Positions 25,198 through 33,636 of a DNA stretch of 64,000 bases are shown here, in pieces; the first letter of the stretch is position 1, and every line of letters starts with the position of its first letter. A program made the position numbers and the translations under genes. Where the stretch lies: assembly GCF_017368795.1 (NCBI RefSeq), contig NZ_JAFNLL010000004.1:62001-126000 (forward strand), read 5' to 3'. Under the pieces are notes generated by a model. It was given only the letters and a program-made list of their open reading frames with translations. It searched no databases and had not been told where the DNA came from. The stretch comes from Arthrobacter cavernae (GTDB taxonomy: Bacteria > Actinomycetota > Actinomycetes > Actinomycetales > Micrococcaceae).

Positions 25198-26337
25198 ATG
25201 CGAGTTCTTGCCGCAATGAGCGGCGGAGTCGACTCCGCCGTAGCCGCCGCCCGCGCCGTCGAGGCGGGACACGACGTCGTCGGTGTCCATCTGGCGCTCT
25301 CCCGCATGCCGGGCACCCTGCGCACTGGAAGCCGGGGCTGCTGCACCATCGAAGATTCCCGTGACGCCTGGCGCGCCTGCGATGTCCTGGGCATCCCGTA
25401 CTACGTGTGGGACTTCTCCGAGCGCTTCAAGGAAGACGTCGTCCAGGACTTCATTGACGAGTACGCTGCCGGCCGCACGCCGAACCCGTGCATGCGCTGC
25501 AACGAGCGGATCAAGTTCGCCGCCCTGCTGGAGAAGGCGATTGCCCTGGGCTTCGACGCCGTCTGTACCGGCCACTACGCCAAGGTCATCACCGACGCCG
25601 ACGGCAACCCCGAACTGCACCGCGCCGCGGACTGGGCCAAGGACCAGAGCTACGTGCTGGGCGTCCTGACCCACGAACAGCTCAAGCACTCCATGTTCCC
25701 GCTGGCCGAAACCCCGTCCAAGGCCGAGGTTCGCGCCGAGGCCGAGCGCCGCGGCCTGTCCGTGGCCAACAAGCCGGACAGCCATGACATCTGCTTCATT
25801 CCCGACGGCGACACCGCAGGCTGGCTGGCCGAGAAGATCGACATGACCACCGGCGACATCGTGGACGAAACCGGTGCCAAGGTGGGCGAACACCCCGGTG
25901 CCAACGCCTTCACCGTGGGGCAGCGCCGCGGGCTGAAGCTGGGAACACCGGCCGCCGACGGAAAGCCGCGCTTCGTGCTGGAAATCCGGCCCAAGGAAAA
26001 CAAGGTCGTGGTGGGGCCCGGCGCCCTGCTGGCGATCGATGAAATCCGCGGCATCAAGGTCTCCTGGGCAGGGCTGCCCATCGCGGAGGTCGCGACGGGC
26101 GAGGAGTTCGACTGCCACGCCCAGGTCCGCGCCCACGGCGACCCCGTACCTGCCCGCGCCCGGGTGGAACTCGTGGCCGACGAATCCGGCGTGGAACGCG
26201 AGGGGCTTCTGGTGACCCTGGTTGACCCGCTGCGCGGTGTGGCCCCGGGGCAGACGATCGTCCTGTACCAGGGCAGCCGTGTGCTGGGGCAGGCAACCAT
26301 CGACGCCGCCCGTTCCCTCCAGCGCGCCGAACTCTAG
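25198..26337 (+). CDS. mnmA: tRNA-specific 2-thiouridylase MnmA
   Basis: A 379-residue enzyme that adds sulfur to U34 of Lys, Glu and Gln tRNAs, using sulfur passed on from the cysteine desulfurase. Signatures: the ATP loop [14 protein letters not shown] near residue 5, the first catalytic cysteine in NPCMRCN, TGHYAK, and the second cysteine in [21 protein letters not shown] marks the central domain and the C-terminal beta barrel is complete. ATG at 25198 is chosen because the conserved N-terminus [13 protein letters not shown] begins there; a start at 25144 adds 18 unrelated residues. Confidence 0.96.
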   Translation: MRVLAAMSGGVDSAVAAARAVEAGHDVVGVHLALSRMPGTLRTGSRGCCTIEDSRDAWRACDVLGIPYYVWDFSERFKEDVVQDFIDEYAAGRTPNPCMRCNERIKFAALLEKAIALGFDAVCTGHYAKVITDADGNPELHRAADWAKDQSYVLGVLTHEQLKHSMFPLAETPSKAEVRAEAERRGLSVANKPDSHDICFIPDGDTAGWLAEKIDMTTGDIVDETGAKVGEHPGANAFTVGQRRGLKLGTPAADGKPRFVLEIRPKENKVVVGPGALLAIDEIRGIKVSWAGLPIAEVATGEEFDCHAQVRAHGDPVPARARVELVADESGVEREGLLVTLVDPLRGVAPGQTIVLYQGSRVLGQATIDAARSLQRAEL

Positions 26338-26486
26338 CTGCACTCCAGCCGGCACTGCCGGGTCCGCCCCGGATGCCCGCCGGTTCCCCCGGTTCCGCTC
26401 CATTGCCTTGGCCTGCGCCCCAATCCATACTTGGCTAAAGCAGCGCTTCCGCTGCGGGTAGGTGGGGTTCCGCATTCGGGACGGCG

Positions 26487-28115
26487 ATGACTGTGGCATT
26501 TCAAAAGAAAAGCCCGGGAGCCATCAGGGCCGGGCAGATGGTGCCGGTGACTGTGCTGGCGGAGGGGCCGATAGGCAACGGGGCCGCTCCGCTGACGGTC
26601 CAGCTGCGCATTCCCGTCGAACGGCTCAGGCGCGGCCCCACGGGGCACCGCTATGCGATCCACATCCGGAAGTGGCGGGGCACGAATGTGGCCCCCGTGA
26701 CGCTCACCCAAGCAGGGGACCCGTGGCATCTCATCTCGGAGCCGCCGCCAGCTGACCTCCGCGAGCTGCTGGACGACACGCGCTTCCTTGCCCAGCACGT
26801 GTACGGGGTGGCCATGAACACGCTGGACCTCTTCGAAACCACGCTGGGCCGGCGGATGCCGTGGAACCCCGCGGGCCGGGTAGTCCTGAAGGCCCGTGAC
26901 CGGGTGACAGCCACCGACACCGGCTACGAACGCGGCACCAACACCATCCGTTTCGGCTCGATCGACCGCATGGGCTACAAGGTTCCCACCGCATTGTTCC
27001 GGGACATCGTGGCCCACGAGGTCACGCACGCGATTCTTGACGGGTTCCGGCCGGCATGGGCGGACCAGCTGGCCACCATGGAGCAGCTCGCGATGCACGA
27101 GGCACTGGCCGACCTCGTGGCCATCCTTTCCGTGTTTTCTTCCCGGGAAGTGGTCTACCGCCAGCTGGAAGCAGCGGCCGGGGGATTCGAAGCAGGCCAG
27201 GAAGTTGACGATGCCGTGACCATGCGGACCATCTTCGACTTTGCCCGGGACCTGTACGCGCGCGGCCCGCTCCGCGAACCATTCGTTGGAGGCGTTCCGG
27301 AGAACTGGCAGGACTTCCCTGAGCCGCACGCGCGCGGTGCCGTGGTGGTCGGCGCGGTGCTGCGCGCGGTTCAGAAGCTATGGTCGGAGCGGAACGCACG
27401 TTTCGGCGATCATCAGAGCCTGCAGCAGAAGGCCGAATCGGGATCCATTGTGGGAAGCCGGATACTGCGCATGGTGATCCGGGGCCTGTCCTACATGCCA
27501 CCGGTCGACGTCACCTGGCGGGACCTCCTGCGCGGCATCATCGCCGCGGACATCGACATGGTTCCCGAGGACACGAACGGCTACCGGGACACGCTCCAGG
27601 CGGAGTTTTCGGCGATCGGCATCCGCCGGGTCTCCTTGTCCAACATCACCGGCGTGGACAATTACCAGGGCCTGCGTTACCCCGTGAGGCTCTCGGCCCT
27701 GGGCTCGGACCCGCAGGAGGTGCAGCGCTTCGTCTGGGAGAACCCGCGACTCCTGGATGCCGCCCGCCTGGAACTCCGCACGCCCCTGAGCTCGACGCGC
27801 GTGCGCACCTCGGAGCGGGTGTCGCCGGACGGGTTCATCATTTCCGAGATCGGGGCGTCATTCATCCAGACTGTGCGCCTGAGCCGGCGGGAGGCCCACG
27901 TCCGGCTGGGACTGAAGACGGAACGGGAGTACGTGGACATCCGCGGTGGCGGACTTTTGCGGTTCGACGCCGGAGGCCGCCTCGTGTATGCGGCGCTCAA
28001 GCCGGTCATGGACAGGGAGAGGCAGGCGGCGATGTTCGGCTCGGACGGCCAACACGAAGCCGAGCAGGCGGCGTCGACGGGAGTCCGGAACAAGTTCCAC
28101 AGCACCGGCGAGTAG
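26487..28115 (+). CDS. thermolysin-signature (gluzincin) metallopeptidase-like protein
   Basis: A 542-residue protein I cannot name more closely. HEVTH at residues 177-181 (VAHEVTHAIL) and a downstream MHEALAD at 203-209 form the HExxH...E-A-x-x-D arrangement of M4-like gluzincins, with Glu205 as the likely third zinc ligand and Glu178 as the catalytic base. The spacing of 24 residues is close to thermolysin's. The N-terminal 85 residues are basic. The C-terminal 150 residues look like a mixed alpha/beta domain without a recognised family. There is no signal peptide, unusual since M4 enzymes are exported. No good ribosome site is seen before ATG 26487. It converges, with a 41-bp gap, on the caspase-like gene. 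Confidence 0.75.
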   Translation: MTVAFQKKSPGAIRAGQMVPVTVLAEGPIGNGAAPLTVQLRIPVERLRRGPTGHRYAIHIRKWRGTNVAPVTLTQAGDPWHLISEPPPADLRELLDDTRFLAQHVYGVAMNTLDLFETTLGRRMPWNPAGRVVLKARDRVTATDTGYERGTNTIRFGSIDRMGYKVPTALFRDIVAHEVTHAILDGFRPAWADQLATMEQLAMHEALADLVAILSVFSSREVVYRQLEAAAGGFEAGQEVDDAVTMRTIFDFARDLYARGPLREPFVGGVPENWQDFPEPHARGAVVVGAVLRAVQKLWSERNARFGDHQSLQQKAESGSIVGSRILRMVIRGLSYMPPVDVTWRDLLRGIIAADIDMVPEDTNGYRDTLQAEFSAIGIRRVSLSNITGVDNYQGLRYPVRLSALGSDPQEVQRFVWENPRLLDAARLELRTPLSSTRVRTSERVSPDGFIISEIGASFIQTVRLSRREAHVRLGLKTEREYVDIRGGGLLRFDAGGRLVYAALKPVMDRERQAAMFGSDGQHEAEQAASTGVRNKFHSTGE

Positions 28116-28156
28116 CCCGCCGTCGTGCCCCCACCGCTTCGCTGGCTCCGCCGCCC

Positions 28157-28984
28157 CTAACTTCCCCAGGCGGCCTTGCGTGCCGCCGTCGTGCCTTCCA
28201 GTTGGGCCACCTGGTCGAAGCCGCCGGCCTTGAGTCCCTTGCTGACGAGCTTCAGGACGTCGGCGCGGCCCACCGTGCCGTCACTCTGCAGCGACTTCAC
28301 GAAGTGGTGGGTGAAGGCGCCGTTGTAGCGGCCGTCGATGAGCGCATCGGCCGCAGTCTGCTCGGAGCGGCAGGCCGCCATGAGCACGGGCTTGGCCGTC
28401 TTGCCGGTCTTGACCAGGTCACGGAGGACTCTTACGTCGTTGTTTTCAGTCGCGATGACGGCCCTGGCCGTGGGTGCCGGCAGGAACCGCGGGCGCCGGC
28501 CCGGCAGGAGGTCCAGCGACTTCAGGCCGGTTCCGCTGTGGCAGGTATCCAGCACAACATCCATGAGCACGCCGTCGGGCAGCCGCGAGAAGAGGGTGAA
28601 CAGCTCATCGTCCGAAATCACGGTCGCCGGATCCCAGGCATCGCCGGTGTTGTTGATGTCGTAGCAGGCGAAGGCTTCGTCCAGCCGGTCTGCCTCATCC
28701 CCGCTGGTGTCCGGGATCTGGGTGCCGTGGCTCGAGAACGTGAAAACGACGTGCTCGGCTTTGCCGGCGACGGCCAGGTCCATGATCCTGCTGAGTTCGG
28801 CCATGACGGCCTTCTTGGTGGCCTTCGCGTCACGCAGGACCGTGATGTCCCCGTCCGCGAATCCATACCTTGCTTCCAGAAGGGCGGCAAGGTCTTCGGC
28901 GTCATTCACGCACCCCTGCAGCCAGCTCGATTGCGGCAAGAACTTGAATTTGTTGATCCCTACACAGAGGGCTGCCTTGCTCAT
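28157..28984 (-). CDS. caspase-like cysteine peptidase (C14, metacaspase type)
   Basis: A 275-residue single-domain caspase-fold peptidase. The catalytic pair is visible as His86 in FSSHGTQ and Cys148 in VVLDTCHSGTG. The N-terminus KAALCVGINKF and CVNDAEDLAALL are typical of prokaryotic metacaspase-like proteins. There is no signal peptide, transmembrane segment or extra domain, so it should be cytosolic and may depend on a partner for regulation. In other bacteria such peptidases cut toxins, pore-formers or regulators in stress or defence. Here the only close partner is the convergent metallopeptidase gene. The target is unknown. Confidence 0.85.
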   Translation of the reverse strand: MSKAALCVGINKFKFLPQSSWLQGCVNDAEDLAALLEARYGFADGDITVLRDAKATKKAVMAELSRIMDLAVAGKAEHVVFTFSSHGTQIPDTSGDEADRLDEAFACYDINNTGDAWDPATVISDDELFTLFSRLPDGVLMDVVLDTCHSGTGLKSLDLLPGRRPRFLPAPTARAVIATENNDVRVLRDLVKTGKTAKPVLMAACRSEQTAADALIDGRYNGAFTHHFVKSLQSDGTVGRADVLKLVSKGLKAGGFDQVAQLEGTTAARKAAWGS

Positions 28985-29136
28985 GTGCGCGTCCTTTGCA
29001 CTGGTGTGGTTCGGATTTCAGCTTGGCGGCCCCACGTTCCACCGCCCGGATGTCTGCCACGGCATCGGATTCCGGCCGGCCCCATGGCCCAACGATTGTC
29101 AGCAGTTCCGGCACCACGGCCAGAAGCTGCCGTGCG

Positions 29137-29793
29137 CTATTCGGACACGATGCCGATGTTGAACATTTTTCCTTCGGGCTGGCGCAGGAAGATCCGCAGC
29201 CACAGCGGCAGCCACATCTCCATGCCGCGCGCGGCATCGAGCCCGCCCAGGTCACGGATGTGCCCCGGCGGCCAGCCGAATTCCTGCAGGATGCCCACCA
29301 CGGTCGCCTTCGCGTCCTCGTGGTTCCCTGCAACGAACACGTCGTGCGTTCCGGGGAGCCGGCCCGGGTCCACCATGACCGGGGCGCTCAGGGTGTTGAG
29401 GGTTTTGACCACCCGCGCCTGGGGGTAGGTGCGCTGGATGGTTTCGGCGATGCTGTCCGTATTGCAGACCGTCAACGACGGCGGGAACCCCGCCGAAAAG
29501 TCGAGCGGGTTGGACACATCAATGAGGACCTTGCCCGAAAGATTCCGGGCACCGGCCTCCGCCAGGGCAGCGAGCGAGACGGTTCCCGAGGTGGCGTTCA
29601 CCACGATCTCGGCAGCGGCGGCCGCCTGGGCAAAGGAGCCGGCAGAGGCACCCGGCCCGGCCTGCGCCGCCCACGCCGTGCCCTTCGGGTTCCCGGCCTC
29701 CCGGGAGCCCATGGTGACCTCGTGCCCCAGGGACACGAGCTTTCCCGCCAGGGCATGCCCTACCGGTCCGGTGCCAAGCACTGCGATTTTCAT
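29137..29793 (-). CDS. NADPH-dependent F420 reductase-like / NADP oxidoreductase
   Basis: A 218-residue protein of the F420H2:NADP oxidoreductase (Fno-like) family. The Rossmann NADP motif MKIAVLGTGPVGHALAGKL starts at residue 1, GSRE at about 31-34 fits NADP phosphate binding, and VLIDVSNPLDF plus VVKTLNTLSAPVMV are family signatures. The C-terminal MEMWLPLWLRIF is typical of the shorter actinobacterial proteins, which are often annotated as NAD(P)-binding or reductase proteins without proven F420 use. It sits 150 bp upstream of, and parallel to, the caspase-like gene, but a functional link is not supported. Confidence 0.82.
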   Translation of the reverse strand: MKIAVLGTGPVGHALAGKLVSLGHEVTMGSREAGNPKGTAWAAQAGPGASAGSFAQAAAAAEIVVNATSGTVSLAALAEAGARNLSGKVLIDVSNPLDFSAGFPPSLTVCNTDSIAETIQRTYPQARVVKTLNTLSAPVMVDPGRLPGTHDVFVAGNHEDAKATVVGILQEFGWPPGHIRDLGGLDAARGMEMWLPLWLRIFLRQPEGKMFNIGIVSE

Positions 29794-29831
29794 GGGATCC
29801 CCTTTGGGTCATTGATCCGAGGTTGATGTTG

Positions 29832-29880
29832 CTCCCGGGACGGGGGCTGCCCGGGACGAGGGCTGCCCGGGACCCCCGGG
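29832..29880. repeat. short tandem repeat, unit about 16 bp
   Basis: About three copies of a unit reading GGCTGCCCGGGACGA, with each copy carrying the palindrome CCCGGG, between the divergent reductase and chorismate mutase genes. Probably slippage-derived. Confidence 0.6.
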
Positions 29881-30012
29881 TGCCGTCATGCCCATTCTGC
29901 TCCGCATCGGGCGCCCAAGACACTGCCGTCCCGCACTTTTCCGCGAGCTTTCGCGCCAACGGGGACGTGCCGCCGCCCGGAGTAACACCGGCGGAGAGCG
30001 CACCCCACACCA

Positions 30013-30018
30013 TAGACT
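30013..30018 (+). promoter_or_regulatory. -10 element for leaderless chorismate mutase gene
   Basis: TAGACT ends exactly six bases before the ATG at 30025. Confidence 0.55.
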
Positions 30019-30024
30019 GGGGGC

Positions 30025-30414
30025 ATGACCGAGCAGAACCACGCCCTTCCAGACTCAGCTGACCCCTTCAACCCGGCAGCGAGCTCACTGTCCGGCCACG
30101 TGGACGGGTCCGTCATGGACGAGCTGCTTTCCATCCGGTCCAGCATCGACAACATCGATGCCACCCTGGTGTTCCTGCTGGCCGAGCGGTTCAAGGCCAC
30201 GCAGAAGGTAGGCGTACTGAAGGCCACCTACAAGCTCCCCGCCGGGGACCCGGGCCGTGAGGCAGCCCAGATCGCGCGGCTGCGCAGGCTGGCTGAGGAT
30301 GCCCATCTGGACCCTGCCTTCGCCGAGAAGTTCCTGAATTTCATCATCAGCGAAGTGATCCGCCACCACGAAGCCATCGCCGAGGATCACCAGGCCTCCA
30401 CCAAGCAGGCCTAA
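30025..30414 (+). CDS. chorismate mutase, AroQ type
   Basis: A 129-residue all-helical chorismate mutase that converts chorismate to prephenate for phenylalanine and tyrosine synthesis. The AroQ core runs from about residue 30: MDELLSIRSSIDNIDATLVFLLAERFKATQKVGVLKATYKLP, with the Arg, Lys and Glu residues expected in the active site, and ends in FLNFIISEVIRHHEAIAE. The N-terminal 30 residues are an unconserved acidic tail. The start is leaderless, with TAGACT six bases before. Two bases separate it from the MetE-like gene, so they form an operon. Confidence 0.9.
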   Translation: MTEQNHALPDSADPFNPAASSLSGHVDGSVMDELLSIRSSIDNIDATLVFLLAERFKATQKVGVLKATYKLPAGDPGREAAQIARLRRLAEDAHLDPAFAEKFLNFIISEVIRHHEAIAEDHQASTKQA

Positions 30415-30417
30415 GGT

Positions 30418-31452
30418 ATGCCCTCCGACACGCCGCAGCAGATCAGTGCCACGGCGCTGGGACCGTGGCCCGGCACCGACCCCGTTGAAGCCGCACGTAT
30501 CATCCGGGGGGAACTGGGTAGCCCGCACCTGCCGTTCATCGCCGAACTGCCGGACCGCGGGGTAGGCTCCGATGCCCTGGGCCGCACCGCCTCGCTCCTT
30601 GTGGAAATGGCCATCGACGTCCAGCCGCACGGCTGGCGGCTGGTTGACCGTCCGGGCAAGGATCTGCGGAGGGCCACCTCCGCGCTCGCCACGGACATCA
30701 ACATCCTTGCCGACGTCGCCGGCGCCGAGGACGTTTCCGCGCCTTTTCTGAAGATCCAGCTCCTCGGGCCCCTGAGCCTCGCAGCCGGGCTGCACCTGCA
30801 CAACGGCGAACGGGCCCTTCTTGACTACGGCGCCCGGCGGGACATTGCCGAATCCCTCGCCGCCGGCGTCGGCGAGCACCTCGCGCGGCTGTGCGCGGCC
30901 GTTCCCGGGGCAGGGATCGTGGTCCAGCTCGATGAGCCGGACATCGCTTCGGTCCTCGCCGGGACGATCCCGACGGCGAGCGGTTACCGCACTCTGCGTT
31001 CGATCCCGGGAGAGGAGGTCACCAATGCCTGGCGTTTGGTCATCGATGCCTTGAAGGCTGCCGGAGCGGTGGAGACGGTGGTGTCCGTGCAGGAGATCGA
31101 GGCTCCCATCCAGCGGATCCTGGGCGCGGGGGCGGACGGTGTGGCCGTTCCGCTCAAGGCACTCACCACCCGTCAGTGGGAACAGCTGGCGGTGGCCGTT
31201 GAAGCCGGAAAGCGGATCTGGGCAGGCGCTCTACCCACGGACAACCCGGGCTCCCCGCTGCCCCGGACCGCCGACGTCGTGGAAACCGTCTGGCGTCCAT
31301 GGCGCCAGCTCGGCCTGCCCGCATCCGCACTCGGCACGCTGCGTGTGACCCCGTCCACCGGACTTGAAATGTTCACCCCGTCGGCGGCCAAGGACGTGCT
31401 GACGCGGCTCACCCAGGTGGCCGACGGGCTCGACCAGCTCGCACAGGGCTGA
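30418..31452 (+). CDS. MetE-like (cobalamin-independent methionine synthase C-terminal) protein lacking zinc ligands
   Basis: A 344-residue protein with the TIM-barrel fold of the MetE C-terminal domain, usually annotated as methionine synthase in actinobacteria. Recognisable parts are PFIAELPDRGVGSDALGRTASLL, KIQLLGPLSLAAGL and VVQLDEPDIASVLAG. The zinc site that activates homocysteine is not preserved: where MetE has His-x-Cys this reads VSVQEIE, and where MetE has NPDCGL this reads TPSTGL. Only one cysteine (LARLCAAV) remains in the whole protein. A standard methionine synthase reaction is therefore doubtful. In actinobacteria this family often lies between mnmA and ligA; here it follows chorismate mutase. 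Confidence 0.8.
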   Translation: MPSDTPQQISATALGPWPGTDPVEAARIIRGELGSPHLPFIAELPDRGVGSDALGRTASLLVEMAIDVQPHGWRLVDRPGKDLRRATSALATDINILADVAGAEDVSAPFLKIQLLGPLSLAAGLHLHNGERALLDYGARRDIAESLAAGVGEHLARLCAAVPGAGIVVQLDEPDIASVLAGTIPTASGYRTLRSIPGEEVTNAWRLVIDALKAAGAVETVVSVQEIEAPIQRILGAGADGVAVPLKALTTRQWEQLAVAVEAGKRIWAGALPTDNPGSPLPRTADVVETVWRPWRQLGLPASALGTLRVTPSTGLEMFTPSAAKDVLTRLTQVADGLDQLAQG

Positions 31453-31491
31453 CGGCCGTCCTCGTCCGGGGACTGGACACGGACAAAGGGC

Positions 31492-32250
31492 TCAGAGGCG
31501 CCGTTCCCAGCGTTCCGGCTCCGCATACCGGGGCAGCGAAGCCAGGGAAGCGGCGCCGGCCGGAAAATACGGGCCGACAGGGACATACGGCGCCAAACGG
31601 TAGGTGAAGCGCCCCGCATAGACCAGCACCAGGCCGATTTGCGGCTGGATGACCTTGACCTGGATCCGGTGTTCGCCGGCATCCGCATCCCACCACTGTT
31701 CCGCATAGGCTCGGGCATCCAGGGCGGCTGGGAGCGGCAGACGCAGCGGCCCAAGAAAGAGACGGCTTGCCCGCGAGACACCCCGCAGCCTGCCTTCCGG
31801 CGTGACACCGAGCTCCAGGTCCGTGGCCAGCCGGCGGAAGCGCCCCACATAGTCCACCAAGCGGGTCGAGGGAGCACCGCTTGCTGTGTCGGTTGATGCA
31901 GCAGCGCTGGATGTAACGGCGCTCGTTGTGTCGTGGAAGAGCCGAGTGCCCGAGGCAAAGAAAATCTCCCGGCGGGCCGTCAGGCTGGAGCGGCCGAACG
32001 GATCCAGGTGGGCGTGGTTCTCGATCCGGAACGGAACGTTCTCGCCGTACTCCGGAAAGAAGGCCTGCTCGCCGGACGTCAGCGCCAGCAGCGGCCGCAG
32101 CCAGCGCTGCCGGCAGCCCACCACGTCGAACACGCCTTCGCCGATGCCGAACACCCCGGAACCGGGGACCAAGGAAAAGTAGTCCTGCAGCTCGGGCTGG
32201 AGACGCCGGAAATCGCTGCCCATGGCCAGCTCGTAGATGGGGGTGCTCAT
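31492..32250 (-). CDS. DUF4166 domain-containing protein
   Basis: A 252-residue protein of the DUF4166 family: YELAMGSDFRRLQPELQDYFSL at the start, GVFDVVGCRQRWLRPLL, and a C-terminal barrel-like section ending YFPAGAASL. A Ser/Thr/Ala-rich insert near residues 110-130 may be a flexible loop. The start is ATG at 32250, with GAAGGG seven bases upstream; the in-frame start at 32265 has none. The function is unknown; some family members are fused to sugar- or cofactor-modifying enzymes. It lies downstream of the DUF58 gene on the same strand, 52 bp apart, and may share its transcript. Confidence 0.75.
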   Translation of the reverse strand: MSTPIYELAMGSDFRRLQPELQDYFSLVPGSGVFGIGEGVFDVVGCRQRWLRPLLALTSGEQAFFPEYGENVPFRIENHAHLDPFGRSSLTARREIFFASGTRLFHDTTSAVTSSAAASTDTASGAPSTRLVDYVGRFRRLATDLELGVTPEGRLRGVSRASRLFLGPLRLPLPAALDARAYAEQWWDADAGEHRIQVKVIQPQIGLVLVYAGRFTYRLAPYVPVGPYFPAGAASLASLPRYAEPERWERRL

Positions 32251-32302
32251 ATCGGATCCCTTCAATGCAGTATTCAGACCAATGCGGTGCTACAGACCGG
32301 TG

Positions 32303-33595
32303 CTACAGGCGGCCGGCGGCCTTGAGCCGGATGTAGGTGTCGGCGAGCCGCGGCGGGAGTTCGAGGGGTTCGGCGTCCACCACCTCGGCGCCGAGCTGGC
32401 GCAGTTGCGCGCTGACGGCTTCGCGGTCCAGCAGCGCGCGTTCGGCGGCGGCCGCGCGAAAGACCTGGCTCGCCGTCGTGCGTTCTTCCTTCATCTCGGC
32501 CAGCATCGGGTCCCGGACCGATGCGACCACCACCACATGCAGCCTGGACAACTGCGCCACCATCGGGATGAGGCCCTCCTCCGGGGCGCCGCCGTCGATC
32601 GTGGTCAACAGCACCACCAAGGAACGGTGCGCCGAGACGGCCCGAACCTGCCCCGGAATCTGCTGCCAGTCCAGCTCGATCAGATCGGCCTCGAGCGGCG
32701 CCATGGCCTGGACCAGCTCGCTAAGCAGCTTTCCCTTGGACGCCGATTCCACCCTGGCCCGGACGCGGCGGTCGAAGGCCAAGAAATCCACACGGTCCCC
32801 GCCCCGCTCGGCCAGCACCGCCAGCAAAAGCGCGGCCTCGATTCCTGTATCCAGGCGCGGCTCGTTGTCGATCCTGGCCGCGGCGGTCCGGGAGGTGTCC
32901 AGCACGATCACCACCCGCCGGTCGCGTTCCGGCCGCCAGGTGCGGACCACGACGGCGGTGCGCCGCGCCGTGGCGCGCCAGTCGATGGAACGCACGTCAT
33001 CGCCGCGCACATAGTCCCGGAGGGAATCGAACTCGGTGCCGGCACCGCGGATCTGGACCGCTGCCTTGCCATCCAGTTCACGCAGCTTCCGCAGCTTGGA
33101 GGGAAGATGGCGCTTGGAATGGAACGGCGGCAGGACCCTCAGCGTGCCGGGAAGCGGCACGGTCCGCTGCCGGGCCGCGAACCGGAGGGGGCCGAAGGAC
33201 CGGACTGTCACGTGCGGGGCGGCGAGGTCGCCGCGGCGCCGGGGCGTCAGGGACACCGCCATGCGCCGCCGTTCTCCCGCCGGGACGTCGAGCAATTGCA
33301 CGTTGTTCGCGGCCCCTGCCGACGGCTGCCAGGCGTCCCGGATGAGGGCATGCAGCGGGCGGCGGCCGGTGTTGCTGATGGTCAGCACCGATTCGGCGGT
33401 CCCCGTGAGGGCGACGTTTCCGGGCTGCCTGCGCTCCAGCCCGAGCTGCCGCGGGGACGCCGCCAGGAGCAGATCGGCAACGAGTATCACCAGCAGTCCG
33501 CCGCAGAGCAGCAGCAGCGCCGGCCACCCCGGGAACAGGAGCAACGGCACAAGACCTGCGAAGGCCAGCAGCACAAAGCGGCCCGTGATCGCCAT
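32303..33595 (-). CDS. DUF58 domain protein
   Basis: A 430-residue protein with two N-terminal transmembrane helices (about residues 7-45), a beta-sandwich segment, and the DUF58 signature GTEFDSLRDYVRGDDVRSIDWRATAR near residue 195. A von Willebrand factor A-like domain follows (VVIVLDTSRTAAAR, a partly degenerate metal-site motif). DUF58 proteins work with MoxR ATPases as chaperone-like systems for assembling or activating other proteins at the membrane. It follows moxR by 41 bp on the same strand, completing the MoxR-DUF58 module. Confidence 0.9.
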   Translation of the reverse strand: MAITGRFVLLAFAGLVPLLLFPGWPALLLLCGGLLVILVADLLLAASPRQLGLERRQPGNVALTGTAESVLTISNTGRRPLHALIRDAWQPSAGAANNVQLLDVPAGERRRMAVSLTPRRRGDLAAPHVTVRSFGPLRFAARQRTVPLPGTLRVLPPFHSKRHLPSKLRKLRELDGKAAVQIRGAGTEFDSLRDYVRGDDVRSIDWRATARRTAVVVRTWRPERDRRVVIVLDTSRTAAARIDNEPRLDTGIEAALLLAVLAERGGDRVDFLAFDRRVRARVESASKGKLLSELVQAMAPLEADLIELDWQQIPGQVRAVSAHRSLVVLLTTIDGGAPEEGLIPMVAQLSRLHVVVVASVRDPMLAEMKEERTTASQVFRAAAAERALLDREAVSAQLRQLGAEVVDAEPLELPPRLADTYIRLKAAGRL

Positions 33596-33636
33596 TCAGG
33601 GCCCCGCGCTTTCATTCGGGATCGGCGGCCGGGCCA

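Noticed and set aside
29832..29880. Possible CRISPR-like or iteron array
   Set aside because: Only about three adjacent units without spacers; a simple tandem repeat.
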